The translations under genes and the position numbers were made by a program. From JBGPJO01 sp964348535 (GTDB lineage: Bacteria; Patescibacteriota; Minisyncoccia; Phycocordibacterales; JAKFXT01), in assembly GCA_964348535.1 (NCBI GenBank), contig CAYGDB010000021.1, forward strand, positions 1 through 9,720: a stretch of 9,720 bases of DNA, in the 5' to 3' direction. The notes under the pieces are model-generated. The model searched no databases. It saw only the letters and a list, made by a program, of their open reading frames with translations, and was not told the origin of the DNA. Numbering within the stretch: the first letter of the stretch is position 1; every line of letters starts with the position of its first letter. Of the stretch, positions 1-6,572 are shown one piece after another.

Positions 1-20
1 TCTTTTTCATACAATGCCAT
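1..20 (-). CDS. possible start of a further minus-strand gene, cut by window edge
   Basis: Downstream of rplI on the minus strand an ATG at 20-18 opens a frame reading M-A-L-Y-E-K before the window ends. A second ATG at 10-8 in another frame reads M-K-K. Neither has a clear Shine-Dalgarno sequence. A gene here would fit the direction of the ctpA-rplI unit, and no terminator hairpin is visible in 21-55. Too little is present to name a product. Confidence 0.2.
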
Positions 21-55
21 CTTACTGGAATTGCATTTCAAAGGGGAATTTAAGT

Positions 56-499
56 TTATACTTTCTCCACTAAAACAGTAAAAGGAACTTTTTTGCCGAA
101 GGCCTCGGCTGAAAGAGAGTGCTCCCCTAGCGATTTAATGGGTTTATCTATCTTTAAAAAATCTTCAGGAATATCCAACTTTAGGTGGCTTTTAAGGGCT
201 TCTGAAATTTGTTTATTATGAATACCGGCAAAAAGGTGTCCTTCGTCGTTTGCTTTTTCTTTTAAAGTAATGGTCACTCCCGAAAGCTCCGCCAAATTTT
301 TCAGAGCCAAATTTTCTCCGATTTTGGAATGAACAATAGCGTTCTTTTTTTCAATTTCCATTTTTTCAATCGCCGATGGCGTAGCTACAACTCCGAGCTT
401 TTTTGGTATCAGATAATTTGAAGCAAAACCGGATGACACCTCTTTAACATCGTAACGCCTCCCTGTTCCAGGAACATCTTTAAGTAAAATAATTTTCAT
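56..499 (-). CDS. rplI: 50S ribosomal protein bL9
   Basis: bL9 binds 23S rRNA at the base of the L1 stalk and helps keep the reading frame during elongation. The 147-residue product matches the usual length (about 149). It has the N-terminal RNA-binding lobe (MKIILLKDVPGTG, then a GFASNYLIP segment near residues 24-32), a charged linker helix (about 42-70) and a C-terminal domain with GHLFAGI and KPIKSLGEH. The frame extends upstream to an ATG at 520, but the family always starts at MKxILL, so the ATG at 499-497 is chosen. That start lies 2 nt after the ctpA stop codon and has no Shine-Dalgarno sequence, so translation is probably coupled to ctpA. The basic turn usually reading GKKGD is GRRYD here. 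Sitting behind a protease gene, rather than in the common rpsF-ssb-rpsR-rplI cluster, is less usual. Confidence 0.96.
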   Translation of the reverse strand: MKIILLKDVPGTGRRYDVKEVSSGFASNYLIPKKLGVVATPSAIEKMEIEKKNAIVHSKIGENLALKNLAELSGVTITLKEKANDEGHLFAGIHNKQISEALKSHLKLDIPEDFLKIDKPIKSLGEHSLSAEAFGKKVPFTVLVEKV

Positions 500-501
500 A
501 T

Positions 502-1743
502 TTATATTTCTAAATTCCAATCACTTTTTTTTAATAAAATTTCCGCCGCTTTTTCAAGTTGGGTATCTATCAATTTCTTCTCATCTTCTGGGCCCATCTT
601 TATTTCCACGTCCGGCTTTATCCCACCTCCCGAAATAGAAGTCCCGTTTGGCGTAAGCCATCTGGCCACAGTAACTTTCAATGAAGTATTGTCCGGAAGA
701 TTTATAAGTTCTTGGACCGAACCCTTTCCGAATGATTTCTCCCCCACCAAGATAGCTTTACCATGGTCTCGAAGAGCACCGGCCAAAATTTCGGAAGCCG
801 ATGCCGAACCGCCATTTATCAAAACTACCATACCCAGTCCTTCTTTAAAAACATCGTATCCCTTACTGCGGTAATCCTCGGATTTCCGGTCTTCACCGAA
901 ATCTTCCTTCACGATTACTTTTCCAGCCGGTAAAAACCAACTGGCCATATCAACAGCGGCCTCAAGGTAGCCGCCCGGGTTGTTACGCAGGTCTAAAATA
1001 AGTTTGTCTGAGCCTGATTCTATGAATTCACGAAGCCCTTGACGGAAAAGTGCCGGCGAGAGAGCTGAAAAATTATAAAGCCGAAGAACAAAAACGCCAT
1101 CTGGTCGAAGTTCCGAATCAACGGTCGGGATTTCTATAGCATCTCTGACTATTGAAACTTTGATAGGCTCTTCCGTGTTTTCCCGAGAAAGAGTTAAAAC
1201 AACCGTGGTTCCTTTTTCCCCGCGAATAAGCCCAACAGCTTTATCAACCGAAAGACCGGAGGCTTCCATATCATCTATTTTAATGATTTTATCACCGGCT
1301 TTCACTCCCGCCTTATAAGCCGGAGTGTTTTTTAGAGGAGCAATTACCAGCAAAATTCCCTCTCTGATGCCGACTTCCATGCCGACGCCACCGAAATTGC
1401 CCGATACCGTCTCTTCAAAATTTTTAGCTTCTTCCGGCGGGAAAAAAGATGTGTAGGGGTCTCCGTATGAAGCGGCCAGGCCTTCAATGGCGCCCCAAAC
1501 TCTTTCATTGCTTGGAGGAGTGGTGGACCCTGCATATTTTTGATTAAGGGTGTTCCAGGCTTCCCAAAAAAGTGAGAAGTCGGTATCTTGAGGCTTTCCG
1601 ACTTCTTTATTTTTTAGATCAGCAATTTCTGCCAAAGCCGAACGGCTTTTTTCACCGCTGTAATATCCTAAAGTGAAAACCCCACCCAAAGTGGCCAGTA
1701 CTAAAAGTATCAAAGTCGACTGTTTGCTAAAAAATTGCTTCAT
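502..1743 (-). CDS. ctpA: S41-family C-terminal processing protease (CtpA/Prc type)
   Basis: This is a serine protease with a Ser-Lys dyad that trims or degrades extracytoplasmic proteins from their C-termini. The 413-residue product starts with a short basic tip and a hydrophobic segment (about 9-28), which acts as a signal anchor and puts the rest outside the membrane. A PDZ domain follows (about 115-198, with GNFGGVGMEV and PAYKAGVKAGDKI). The peptidase core comes after it: LDLRNNPGG (250-258), GGSASASE (311-318) and SFGKGSVQ (337-344). By family spacing Ser315 is the nucleophile and Lys340 the base, 25 residues apart. The tail (about 376-413) is variable. Its own promoter lies at 1768-1796 and rplI follows after 2 nt. 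The pairing of protease and ribosomal protein may reflect only compact packing. The family is certain; the physiological substrate is unknown. Confidence 0.95.
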   Translation of the reverse strand: MKQFFSKQSTLILLVLATLGGVFTLGYYSGEKSRSALAEIADLKNKEVGKPQDTDFSLFWEAWNTLNQKYAGSTTPPSNERVWGAIEGLAASYGDPYTSFFPPEEAKNFEETVSGNFGGVGMEVGIREGILLVIAPLKNTPAYKAGVKAGDKIIKIDDMEASGLSVDKAVGLIRGEKGTTVVLTLSRENTEEPIKVSIVRDAIEIPTVDSELRPDGVFVLRLYNFSALSPALFRQGLREFIESGSDKLILDLRNNPGGYLEAAVDMASWFLPAGKVIVKEDFGEDRKSEDYRSKGYDVFKEGLGMVVLINGGSASASEILAGALRDHGKAILVGEKSFGKGSVQELINLPDNTSLKVTVARWLTPNGTSISGGGIKPDVEIKMGPEDEKKLIDTQLEKAAEILLKKSDWNLEI

Positions 1744-1767
1744 ATAATTTTATTGGAATGTTCAGCT

Positions 1768-1796
1768 ATTATGGCAAGAGTAGTCCTCGTGGTCAA
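1768..1796 (-). promoter_or_regulatory. promoter of ctpA-rplI
   Basis: On the minus strand TTGACC (1796-1791) and CATAAT (1773-1768) are separated by 17 nt, a near-consensus sigma70-type promoter. Transcription should start near 1761, giving a leader of about 18 nt before the ATG at 1743, with no Shine-Dalgarno sequence. Its -35 box is the same DNA as the proposed -35 box of corA on the other strand. Confidence 0.65.
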
Positions 1797-1818
1797 TTGT
1801 TGGCAGTTATATTATAAT
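1790..1818 (+). promoter_or_regulatory. promoter of corA-cysS
   Basis: A perfect TATAAT (1813-1818) is preceded, 17 nt upstream, by a weak -35 box TGGTCA (1790-1795). The start of transcription should be near 1825, giving a leader of about 23 nt that contains AAGGGA (1836-1841), 6 nt before the corA ATG. The -35 box overlaps that of ctpA almost completely, so the two polymerases could not bind together. Confidence 0.55.
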
Positions 1819-1847
1819 TGGAGCACTTAAAATATAAGGGAAAATAA

Positions 1848-2762
1848 ATGCTAAACAAACAAGAACACAATGGACTGATATGGGTAGACCTTGAAAACCC
1901 GACTCGTGAAGAAATTCTGGAGGTAATGAGAACATATGACATCCATCCGCTTGTAGCTGAAGAACTTCTTTCACCAACTTTAAAACCTAAAGTGGACCTT
2001 TATTCCGAATATATATATATGGTGCTGCACTTCCCCGCTTTTAAGCATAGTCATGGAATCAAAAACGAACAAGAAGTGGATTTTATAATCAGCAAAAAAT
2101 TTCTAATTACGGCAAGATACGATACGGTGGACCCTCTCCATAAATTCTCAAAAGTTTTTGAGGTTAATTCAATCCTGGACCGCTCCGACATAGGCAAACA
2201 CGCCGGCTTTATTTTCTTTTATATGATAAAGAAGCTTTATAAATCAATCGGTCATGAGCTTGATTTCGTTTCTGATGCTCTTTCCGCGGTCGAAAACAGA
2301 GTCTTCGCTGGAAACGAAAAAGAAATGGTCTTTGAGATATCAAAATTTTCGAGAGAACTTCTTCATTTTAAACGCTCCTTGTCGTCACACCGCGAAGTCC
2401 TTGAATCTTTTTCAGTTGCCTCAAAAAATTTTTTTGGCGAAGATTTTTCTTACCATACAAAAGATATCGTGGGCTCATACTTTAGAGTATCTGAAATGAT
2501 TGCGGGAAACATAGAATTCTTGCGCGAGCTTAGAGAGACTAATAATTCTCTGCTTTCAACAAAACAAAACGAAACCATGCGGGTCTTAGCCATAGTGTCT
2601 TTTGTCACTTTCCCCCTAACCCTTGTGGCCACGACATTCAGTATGAACTCTATACATACTCCGATAGTCGGGAATCCTTATGATTTTTGGATAATCGTGG
2701 GCATAATGCTTGCCGTCGCTTTTTCTTTCTTCTTATTTTTTAAATCCAGGAAGTGGCTTTGA
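1848..2762 (+). CDS. corA: CorA-family divalent cation (Mg2+/Co2+) channel with SMN instead of GMN
   Basis: CorA proteins are homopentameric inner-membrane channels that let Mg2+ (also Co2+ or Ni2+) into the cell, with a large cytoplasmic N-terminal funnel and two C-terminal membrane helices. The 304-residue protein fits this plan: a soluble alpha/beta domain (about 1-140, with VDLENPTREE and HPLVAEELL near the start), a long helical stalk (about 150-240), TM1 (about 243-264), a short outside loop, TM2 (about 279-298) and the basic tail KSRKWL. The ion-selectivity loop that should read GMN reads SMN (265-267). The start ATG has AAGGGA at 6 nt spacing. cysS begins 7 nt after the stop codon, so the two are probably co-transcribed. 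Family membership is secure from topology and the PLTLVATTF-MN region; transport activity and ion preference are open because of the changed motif. Confidence 0.9.
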   Translation: MLNKQEHNGLIWVDLENPTREEILEVMRTYDIHPLVAEELLSPTLKPKVDLYSEYIYMVLHFPAFKHSHGIKNEQEVDFIISKKFLITARYDTVDPLHKFSKVFEVNSILDRSDIGKHAGFIFFYMIKKLYKSIGHELDFVSDALSAVENRVFAGNEKEMVFEISKFSRELLHFKRSLSSHREVLESFSVASKNFFGEDFSYHTKDIVGSYFRVSEMIAGNIEFLRELRETNNSLLSTKQNETMRVLAIVSFVTFPLTLVATTFSMNSIHTPIVGNPYDFWIIVGIMLAVAFSFFLFFKSRKWL

Positions 2763-2769
2763 GTAAAAT

Positions 2770-4158
2770 ATGCTTAAACTTTTTAATACCCTGTCAAACA
2801 AAAAAGAGACTTTTGAACCGGTTTCAGATAATGTCAAAATGTACCACTGCGGGCCGACGGTTTACGATTACGCTCATATAGGCAATCTTCGCGCCTATGT
2901 CTTCGCAGATGTTTTAAGGCGAACACTTGAATATTTAAACTTTGAAGTAGAGCAGGTTATAAACATCACCGATGTTGGTCATTTGGCGTCAGATGCCGAC
3001 GATGGTGAAGATAAAATGACAAAAGGTTTGAAGCGGGAAGGACTGCCTCTTACTCTTGAGGGATTGAAAATTCTGGCTGACAAATACGAAATCTCTTTTA
3101 AAGAAGATTTAAAACTTTTGAATATAAAAACTCCGTCTCATTTTCCTCGGGCCACATCTTACATTAAAGAGGACATAGAGCTTGTTCAAAAACTGGAGCA
3201 AAATGGGTTTGCTTATTCCACTTCAGATGGAGTGTATTTTGATACCGCCAAGTTTAAAGATTACGGAAAACTTGGCGGATTGACTCCCATTGATGAAAGC
3301 CTGGAGAGAGTGAGCGCCTCTGGCAAAAAAAATCCCAGAGATTTCGCTCTTTGGAAACTATCAGGAGGCGGTCACATCGGATTTGAAAGTCCGTGGGGCA
3401 AGGGTTTCCCCGGCTGGCACATAGAGTGTTCGGTGATGTCGGCAAAATTTTTGGGACAGCCGTTTGATATTCACACCGGCGGGACAGACCACATTCCCGT
3501 CCATCACAACAATGAAATTGCTCAATCGGAGGCGGCCTACGGCAAACCATTGGCTCATTTTTGGCTTCATAACGCTTTCTTGAATATAGGAGGAAATAAA
3601 ATGGCAAAGTCGACCGGCAATTTTAATACATTGGACGACCTTGAGAAAAATAAATTTTCTCCCCTATCTTATCGCTACCTTCTTTTAGGGGCTCATTACA
3701 GAAGCCAAATTAATTTCACTCTTGAGGCGCTTGAAGGAAGTCAAAACGCTTTGAGAAACCTGATTGAGAGTTTTTTAAACCTCGGTTCATCCAGTGGTTC
3801 GGTAATCCAAGAATATCAGAATAAGTTTAGCGAATTTATGAGCGACGACCTAAACACCCCGAAAGCTCTAGCGCTTGTCTTTGAACTTTTAAAAGACGAG
3901 TCACTGTCTTCTGCCGACAAACGGGCAACCATTATTAATTTCGATAAAATTCTTGGTCTCCATATTTTAGAGCAAAGTCTTGAACTCCAAAAAGCGCTCG
4001 AAAATATTCCAACTTCGGTAAAAAATTTAGCGGATGAGCGTGAGATTGCAAGAAAAAATAACGATTTCAAAAAAGCTGATGACTTAAGGGCTGAAATCGA
4101 ATCACTCGGCTTCAGAGTCGAAGACGGAGAAAACGGCCCAAAAATTTTTCCCCTTTAA
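2770..4158 (+). CDS. cysS: cysteinyl-tRNA synthetase
   Basis: It charges tRNA-Cys with cysteine using ATP, in the cytoplasm. The 462 residues match the usual 460-480. It is a class I synthetase: the HIGH motif is HIGN (36-39) within CGPTVYDYAHIGN, and the KMSKS loop is KMAKS (277-281). The four expected zinc ligands that select cysteine are present at family spacing: Cys27, Cys220, His245 and Glu249. The C-terminal anticodon-binding helical region includes LADEREIARKNNDFKKADDLR (about 416-436), typical of the family. The ATG at 2770 follows corA by 7 nt and has no clear Shine-Dalgarno sequence, so coupling or read-through from corA is likely. The stop codon touches the first base of the terminator stem at 4158. 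Nothing looks damaged. Confidence 0.98.
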   Translation: MLKLFNTLSNKKETFEPVSDNVKMYHCGPTVYDYAHIGNLRAYVFADVLRRTLEYLNFEVEQVINITDVGHLASDADDGEDKMTKGLKREGLPLTLEGLKILADKYEISFKEDLKLLNIKTPSHFPRATSYIKEDIELVQKLEQNGFAYSTSDGVYFDTAKFKDYGKLGGLTPIDESLERVSASGKKNPRDFALWKLSGGGHIGFESPWGKGFPGWHIECSVMSAKFLGQPFDIHTGGTDHIPVHHNNEIAQSEAAYGKPLAHFWLHNAFLNIGGNKMAKSTGNFNTLDDLEKNKFSPLSYRYLLLGAHYRSQINFTLEALEGSQNALRNLIESFLNLGSSSGSVIQEYQNKFSEFMSDDLNTPKALALVFELLKDESLSSADKRATIINFDKILGLHILEQSLELQKALENIPTSVKNLADEREIARKNNDFKKADDLRAEIESLGFRVEDGENGPKIFPL

Positions 4159-4194
4159 AAAAGGACCGCCCTTTTTTAAAGAACGGTCCTTTTT
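4158..4194 (+). terminator. intrinsic terminator of corA-cysS
   Basis: An 11-bp perfect stem, AAAAAGGACCG (4158-4168) with CGGTCCTTTTT (4184-4194), encloses a 15-nt loop and ends in a run of T. The stem begins inside the cysS stop codon. The A-run on the left would also give U residues on the minus strand, but no minus-strand gene needs it. Confidence 0.85.
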
Positions 4195-4197
4195 GAA

Positions 4198-4220
4198 ACT
4201 TGGGAGCTAAGCTTCCAAGT
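4198..4220. repeat. inverted repeat between cysS terminator and cassette promoter
   Basis: ACTTGGGAGC (4198-4207) and GCTTCCAAGT (4211-4220) form a 10-bp stem with one G-T pair around a 3-nt loop. No T-run follows on either strand, so it is not a simple terminator. It lies 8 bp upstream of the cassette -35 box and could be an operator, a boundary element or a second RNA hairpin behind the cysS terminator. Confidence 0.5.
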
Positions 4221-4228
4221 GGGTGGTC

Positions 4229-4257
4229 TAGACAAATCGACTTAACCATTATAGAAT
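4229..4257 (+). promoter_or_regulatory. promoter of the orphan cassette
   Basis: TAGACA (4229-4234), five of six matches to the -35 consensus, and TAGAAT (4252-4257) are 17 nt apart. Transcription should start near 4264, giving a leader of about 70 nt. The leader contains GCAG (4269-4272), CTGC (4286-4289) and GCAG (4294-4297), so the middle element can pair with either side. AAAGGA (4322-4327) follows, 6 nt before the start codon. Confidence 0.6.
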
Positions 4258-4333
4258 CGTAACAGTAAGCAGGGTTCACCCGCGACTGCACCGGCAGACC
4301 TCCGGCGTACATTTACAGAAGAAAGGAAACATC

Positions 4334-4999
4334 ATGAGCGCAAAAAGCGTGTGTGATATGAGCTGTGGAGCGATGCACGAGTTTGCATTGGTCCTCGACA
4401 AAGCTGGCTTCGACGCTGACCTGGTTCAGCGAGTGGTCAACTCCCGCGGCAACAAGCAGGCGAAAGCTATGTACGCTACGGTCGCAACTGACACTAAGGT
4501 GGATGGTCGGTTTGAACTCATTAAAACCACTGAGATCATCGTCCCTGGAAACTATAAACCTAGGCGGTGTCTTGACTCATTTAGAAGGAGGCACTGGTGG
4601 AAATTTCGCTACTACTACAACAATGACATCACTGACGAGCATTTCCGCCTGACCAAAGTCGAACTCTGGCCAGAGCGCAAGCTTAAAGTGAAAATTTTCC
4701 GGATCAAAGGAATAGTCACATCATTAGACTGTCTCGTATATCTGCGTTCACAGAAAGCTATTCTTACTGGAGCTCAAGGGGCTGCGCTTCTCTGGAAACA
4801 GCAAAAGGAAGCATTGCCAATGAATCAGTTTTCACTTTCCTTTGGTGAAAAAGAAATGCTTTGGCGAGATGCTGACGGCAGTTACTCTATACCTTTTTTA
4901 GTTCGACGGCTCCCGGGAGATATCTTCGGGTTCTGTCTCAAGAAATTCGAAGAACCTGTGTCCCAAGCCTACTGCCTCCTCTGCTTCTCCGACGAATAG
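4334..4999 (+). CDS. hypothetical protein of unknown function, orphan cassette gene
   Basis: The product is 221 residues and soluble by inspection: no signal peptide, no membrane helix. The N-terminal part (about 11-50) is a helical segment with AMHEFALVLDKAGFDADLV, where the FDADLVQRVVNSRGNK stretch looks like a small helical domain. The middle is basic and aromatic (RRRHWWKFRYYY, 84-95). A region with SLDCLVYLRSQKAILTGAQG (130-149) follows, and the end is acidic-aromatic with C-L-L-C (214-217). Cysteines are at 7, 11, 79, 133, 201, 214 and 217, so a metal site from the terminal pairs is conceivable but unproven. I associate similar proteins with CPR genomes as unnamed, often multi-copy hypotheticals; this is recollection, not a search. 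The gene has its own promoter, leader, strong Shine-Dalgarno sequence and terminator. G+C is 33 of 60 in 4381-4440, against 17 of 60 in a cysS sample (3061-3120), but falls to 22 of 60 at 4801-4860. Confidence 0.8.
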   Translation: MSAKSVCDMSCGAMHEFALVLDKAGFDADLVQRVVNSRGNKQAKAMYATVATDTKVDGRFELIKTTEIIVPGNYKPRRCLDSFRRRHWWKFRYYYNNDITDEHFRLTKVELWPERKLKVKIFRIKGIVTSLDCLVYLRSQKAILTGAQGAALLWKQQKEALPMNQFSLSFGEKEMLWRDADGSYSIPFLVRRLPGDIFGFCLKKFEEPVSQAYCLLCFSDE

Positions 5000-5011
5000 T
5001 CGCCACCAACC

Positions 5012-5053
5012 CCCCGCCGCCGCGTTTCTTAATGCGGCGGCGGGGATTTTGAT
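5012..5053 (+). terminator. intrinsic terminator of the orphan cassette
   Basis: A 12-bp perfect, all-G/C stem, CCCCGCCGCCGC (5012-5023) with GCGGCGGCGGGG (5034-5045), has a 10-nt loop and is followed by ATTTTGATTT. It is far richer in G+C than the other terminators in this window and insulates dnaB from the cassette. Confidence 0.85.
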
Positions 5054-5059
5054 TTTCTG

Positions 5060-5087
5060 ACGTTTTGCGTTATACGTTTTACGTTTT
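5060..5087. repeat. four tandem 7-bp units, consensus RCGTTWT
   Basis: Units read ACGTTTT, GCGTTAT, ACGTTTT, ACGTTTT without gaps. They lie just beyond the cassette terminator and about 45 bp upstream of the dnaB -35 box. They could be protein-binding sites or slippage-prone spacer DNA; they do not resemble DnaA boxes. Confidence 0.6.
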
Positions 5088-5133
5088 GGGAGGATGTCCC
5101 CACCTTAGAAACAGCATATCCCAGAATCTCTTT

Positions 5134-5162
5134 TTGGGACTATTGGGTGGAAGTGATAGAAT
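5134..5162 (+). promoter_or_regulatory. promoter of dnaB-recR, predicted leaderless start
   Basis: TTGGGA (5134-5139) and TAGAAT (5157-5162) are 17 nt apart. Only 6 nt separate the -10 box from the dnaB ATG, so transcription would begin at or next to the A of ATG. The -35 box lies in the right arm of an inverted repeat, TCCCAGA (5119-5125) with TTTGGGA (5133-5139), which may be an operator. Confidence 0.6.
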
Positions 5163-5168
5163 CCACCT

Positions 5169-6557
5169 ATGGCAAAGAACACTTCCATGGCGGTTCGGAT
5201 TCCGCCCCAAAATATAGAAACGGAGAAAGCCCTTTTGGGTTCTGTTATGCTTCGTCCGGACGCCATTCATGAAATTTTTGATTCAATAAGACCTGAAAGT
5301 TTTTATGCCGAAAAGCACAGAATTATTTTTGAGACAATGCTTGAACTTTTCTCCAAGAACGAGCCGATTGACCTTTTATCTTTATCCTCAAAGCTAAAAG
5401 AAAAAGGAAGGGTTGAACAAATCGGCGGAGCGTCATACTTGAGCGAAATTGTCGGCACCGTCCCCTCTTCTTCAAACATCAAATATTACGCCGACACTGT
5501 TCATAGAAAATATATGATGCGTCAGCTTATTGAAGCGGCCAATCATATAAACGAACTCGGCTACGACGAAGCCGAGGAAATTGAAAAACTGCTTGATAAG
5601 GCCGAGCATCATCTCTACGAGCTTACAGGCTCAAGTGGCTCTAGAAGCGCCTACACAGCCCTTAAAGACATGCTTGGCGAGGCGTGGGATCGGCTTGAAC
5701 ATCTTCATCACTCAAAAGACGAGATGCGTGGTGTTAGAAGCGGTTTCAAAGACCTTGACGATAGATTAGCCGGTTTTCAAAAATCCGACCTCATCATTTT
5801 GGCCGCCAGACCTTCAATGGGAAAGACGGCTCTTGCTATGGATATAGCAAGGCAAACTTCCACTATCCACGGAACGCCGGTCGCTATATTTTCTCTTGAA
5901 ATGAGCGGCCAACAGCTTGTGGACAGAATGATTGCGGCTGAAAGCAGAGTGGACGCCTGGCAGTTGCGAACGGGACGACTTTCTATGGATTCCGATTTCG
6001 ACAGAATTCGTGACTCTCTTGACCGTCTCAATAAAGCTCCGATATTCATTGACGACCAGCCCGGCAACAACATTCTTAAAATGCGTTCAGTGGCAAGACG
6101 CTTGAAACGCGAACGGGGTCTAGGTCTTATTATCGTTGACTACCTTCAGCTGATGACCCCCATCAATACCAGAAATTCAGATTCGGCGGTTCAACAGGTA
6201 ACAGAATTGTCACGATCCCTTAAACACCTTGCAAGAGAGCTCGACGTGCCTGTCATTGCCCTTTCACAGCTTTCGCGCGCCGTCGAAAGTCGTGGCGGAA
6301 AGCCCAGACTCTCCGACCTCAGGGACTCCGGCTCAATTGAACAAGATGCGGACGTGGTGATGTTCCTTCATAATGAAAATAAAAACAAAGAGGACGCGGA
6401 CCCGAACAAAGTTAATATAGTTGAAGTTTTGATTGAAAAACACCGAAATGGTCCGACCGGCGTGGTAAAACTTTACTTTGATGACAGGAAAGCTTCTTTC
6501 CTGTCAATTGATAAAAATATAAGCGGTTTTGAAGAAAGCTCTTCTTCAGATTTTTAA
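5169..6557 (+). CDS. dnaB: replicative DNA helicase DnaB
   Basis: DnaB is the hexameric ATP-driven helicase that unwinds DNA at the replication fork and contacts primase. The 462 residues match the usual length, with no intein. The N-terminal domain opens with IPPQNIETEKALLGSVML (11-28). The RecA-like ATPase carries Walker A in ARPSMGKTA (213-221), a catalytic FSLEMS segment (241-246), Walker B in LIIVDYLQL (320-328, Asp324), the DNA-binding region LSDLRDSGSIEQDADVVMFL (381-400) and the arginine finger in KHRNGPTG (424-431, Arg426). The C-terminus ends in a serine-rich tail. The first ATG is used because it sits 6 nt after a good -10 box; Met7 is an alternative with no better ribosome site. 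recR follows after 15 nt, so replication and repair functions share a transcript. Confidence 0.98.
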   Translation: MAKNTSMAVRIPPQNIETEKALLGSVMLRPDAIHEIFDSIRPESFYAEKHRIIFETMLELFSKNEPIDLLSLSSKLKEKGRVEQIGGASYLSEIVGTVPSSSNIKYYADTVHRKYMMRQLIEAANHINELGYDEAEEIEKLLDKAEHHLYELTGSSGSRSAYTALKDMLGEAWDRLEHLHHSKDEMRGVRSGFKDLDDRLAGFQKSDLIILAARPSMGKTALAMDIARQTSTIHGTPVAIFSLEMSGQQLVDRMIAAESRVDAWQLRTGRLSMDSDFDRIRDSLDRLNKAPIFIDDQPGNNILKMRSVARRLKRERGLGLIIVDYLQLMTPINTRNSDSAVQQVTELSRSLKHLARELDVPVIALSQLSRAVESRGGKPRLSDLRDSGSIEQDADVVMFLHNENKNKEDADPNKVNIVEVLIEKHRNGPTGVVKLYFDDRKASFLSIDKNISGFEESSSSDF

Positions 6558-6572
6558 TAAAAAATATATAAA

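Noticed and set aside
500..520. Upstream ATG extending bL9 by seven residues
   Set aside because: It would overlap the ctpA stop region, and the family start MKIILL fits the internal ATG at 499.
3254..3607. 117-residue minus-strand frame inside cysS
   Set aside because: It lies wholly opposite conserved catalytic and zinc-binding parts of cysS; it is a shadow of that gene.
4195..5060. Insertion sequence or transposon carrying the orphan gene
   Set aside because: No terminal inverted repeats, target duplication or transposase similarity could be seen; the borders are terminators instead.
5169..6557. Intein or frameshift in dnaB
   Set aside because: All helicase motifs are contiguous and the length is normal.
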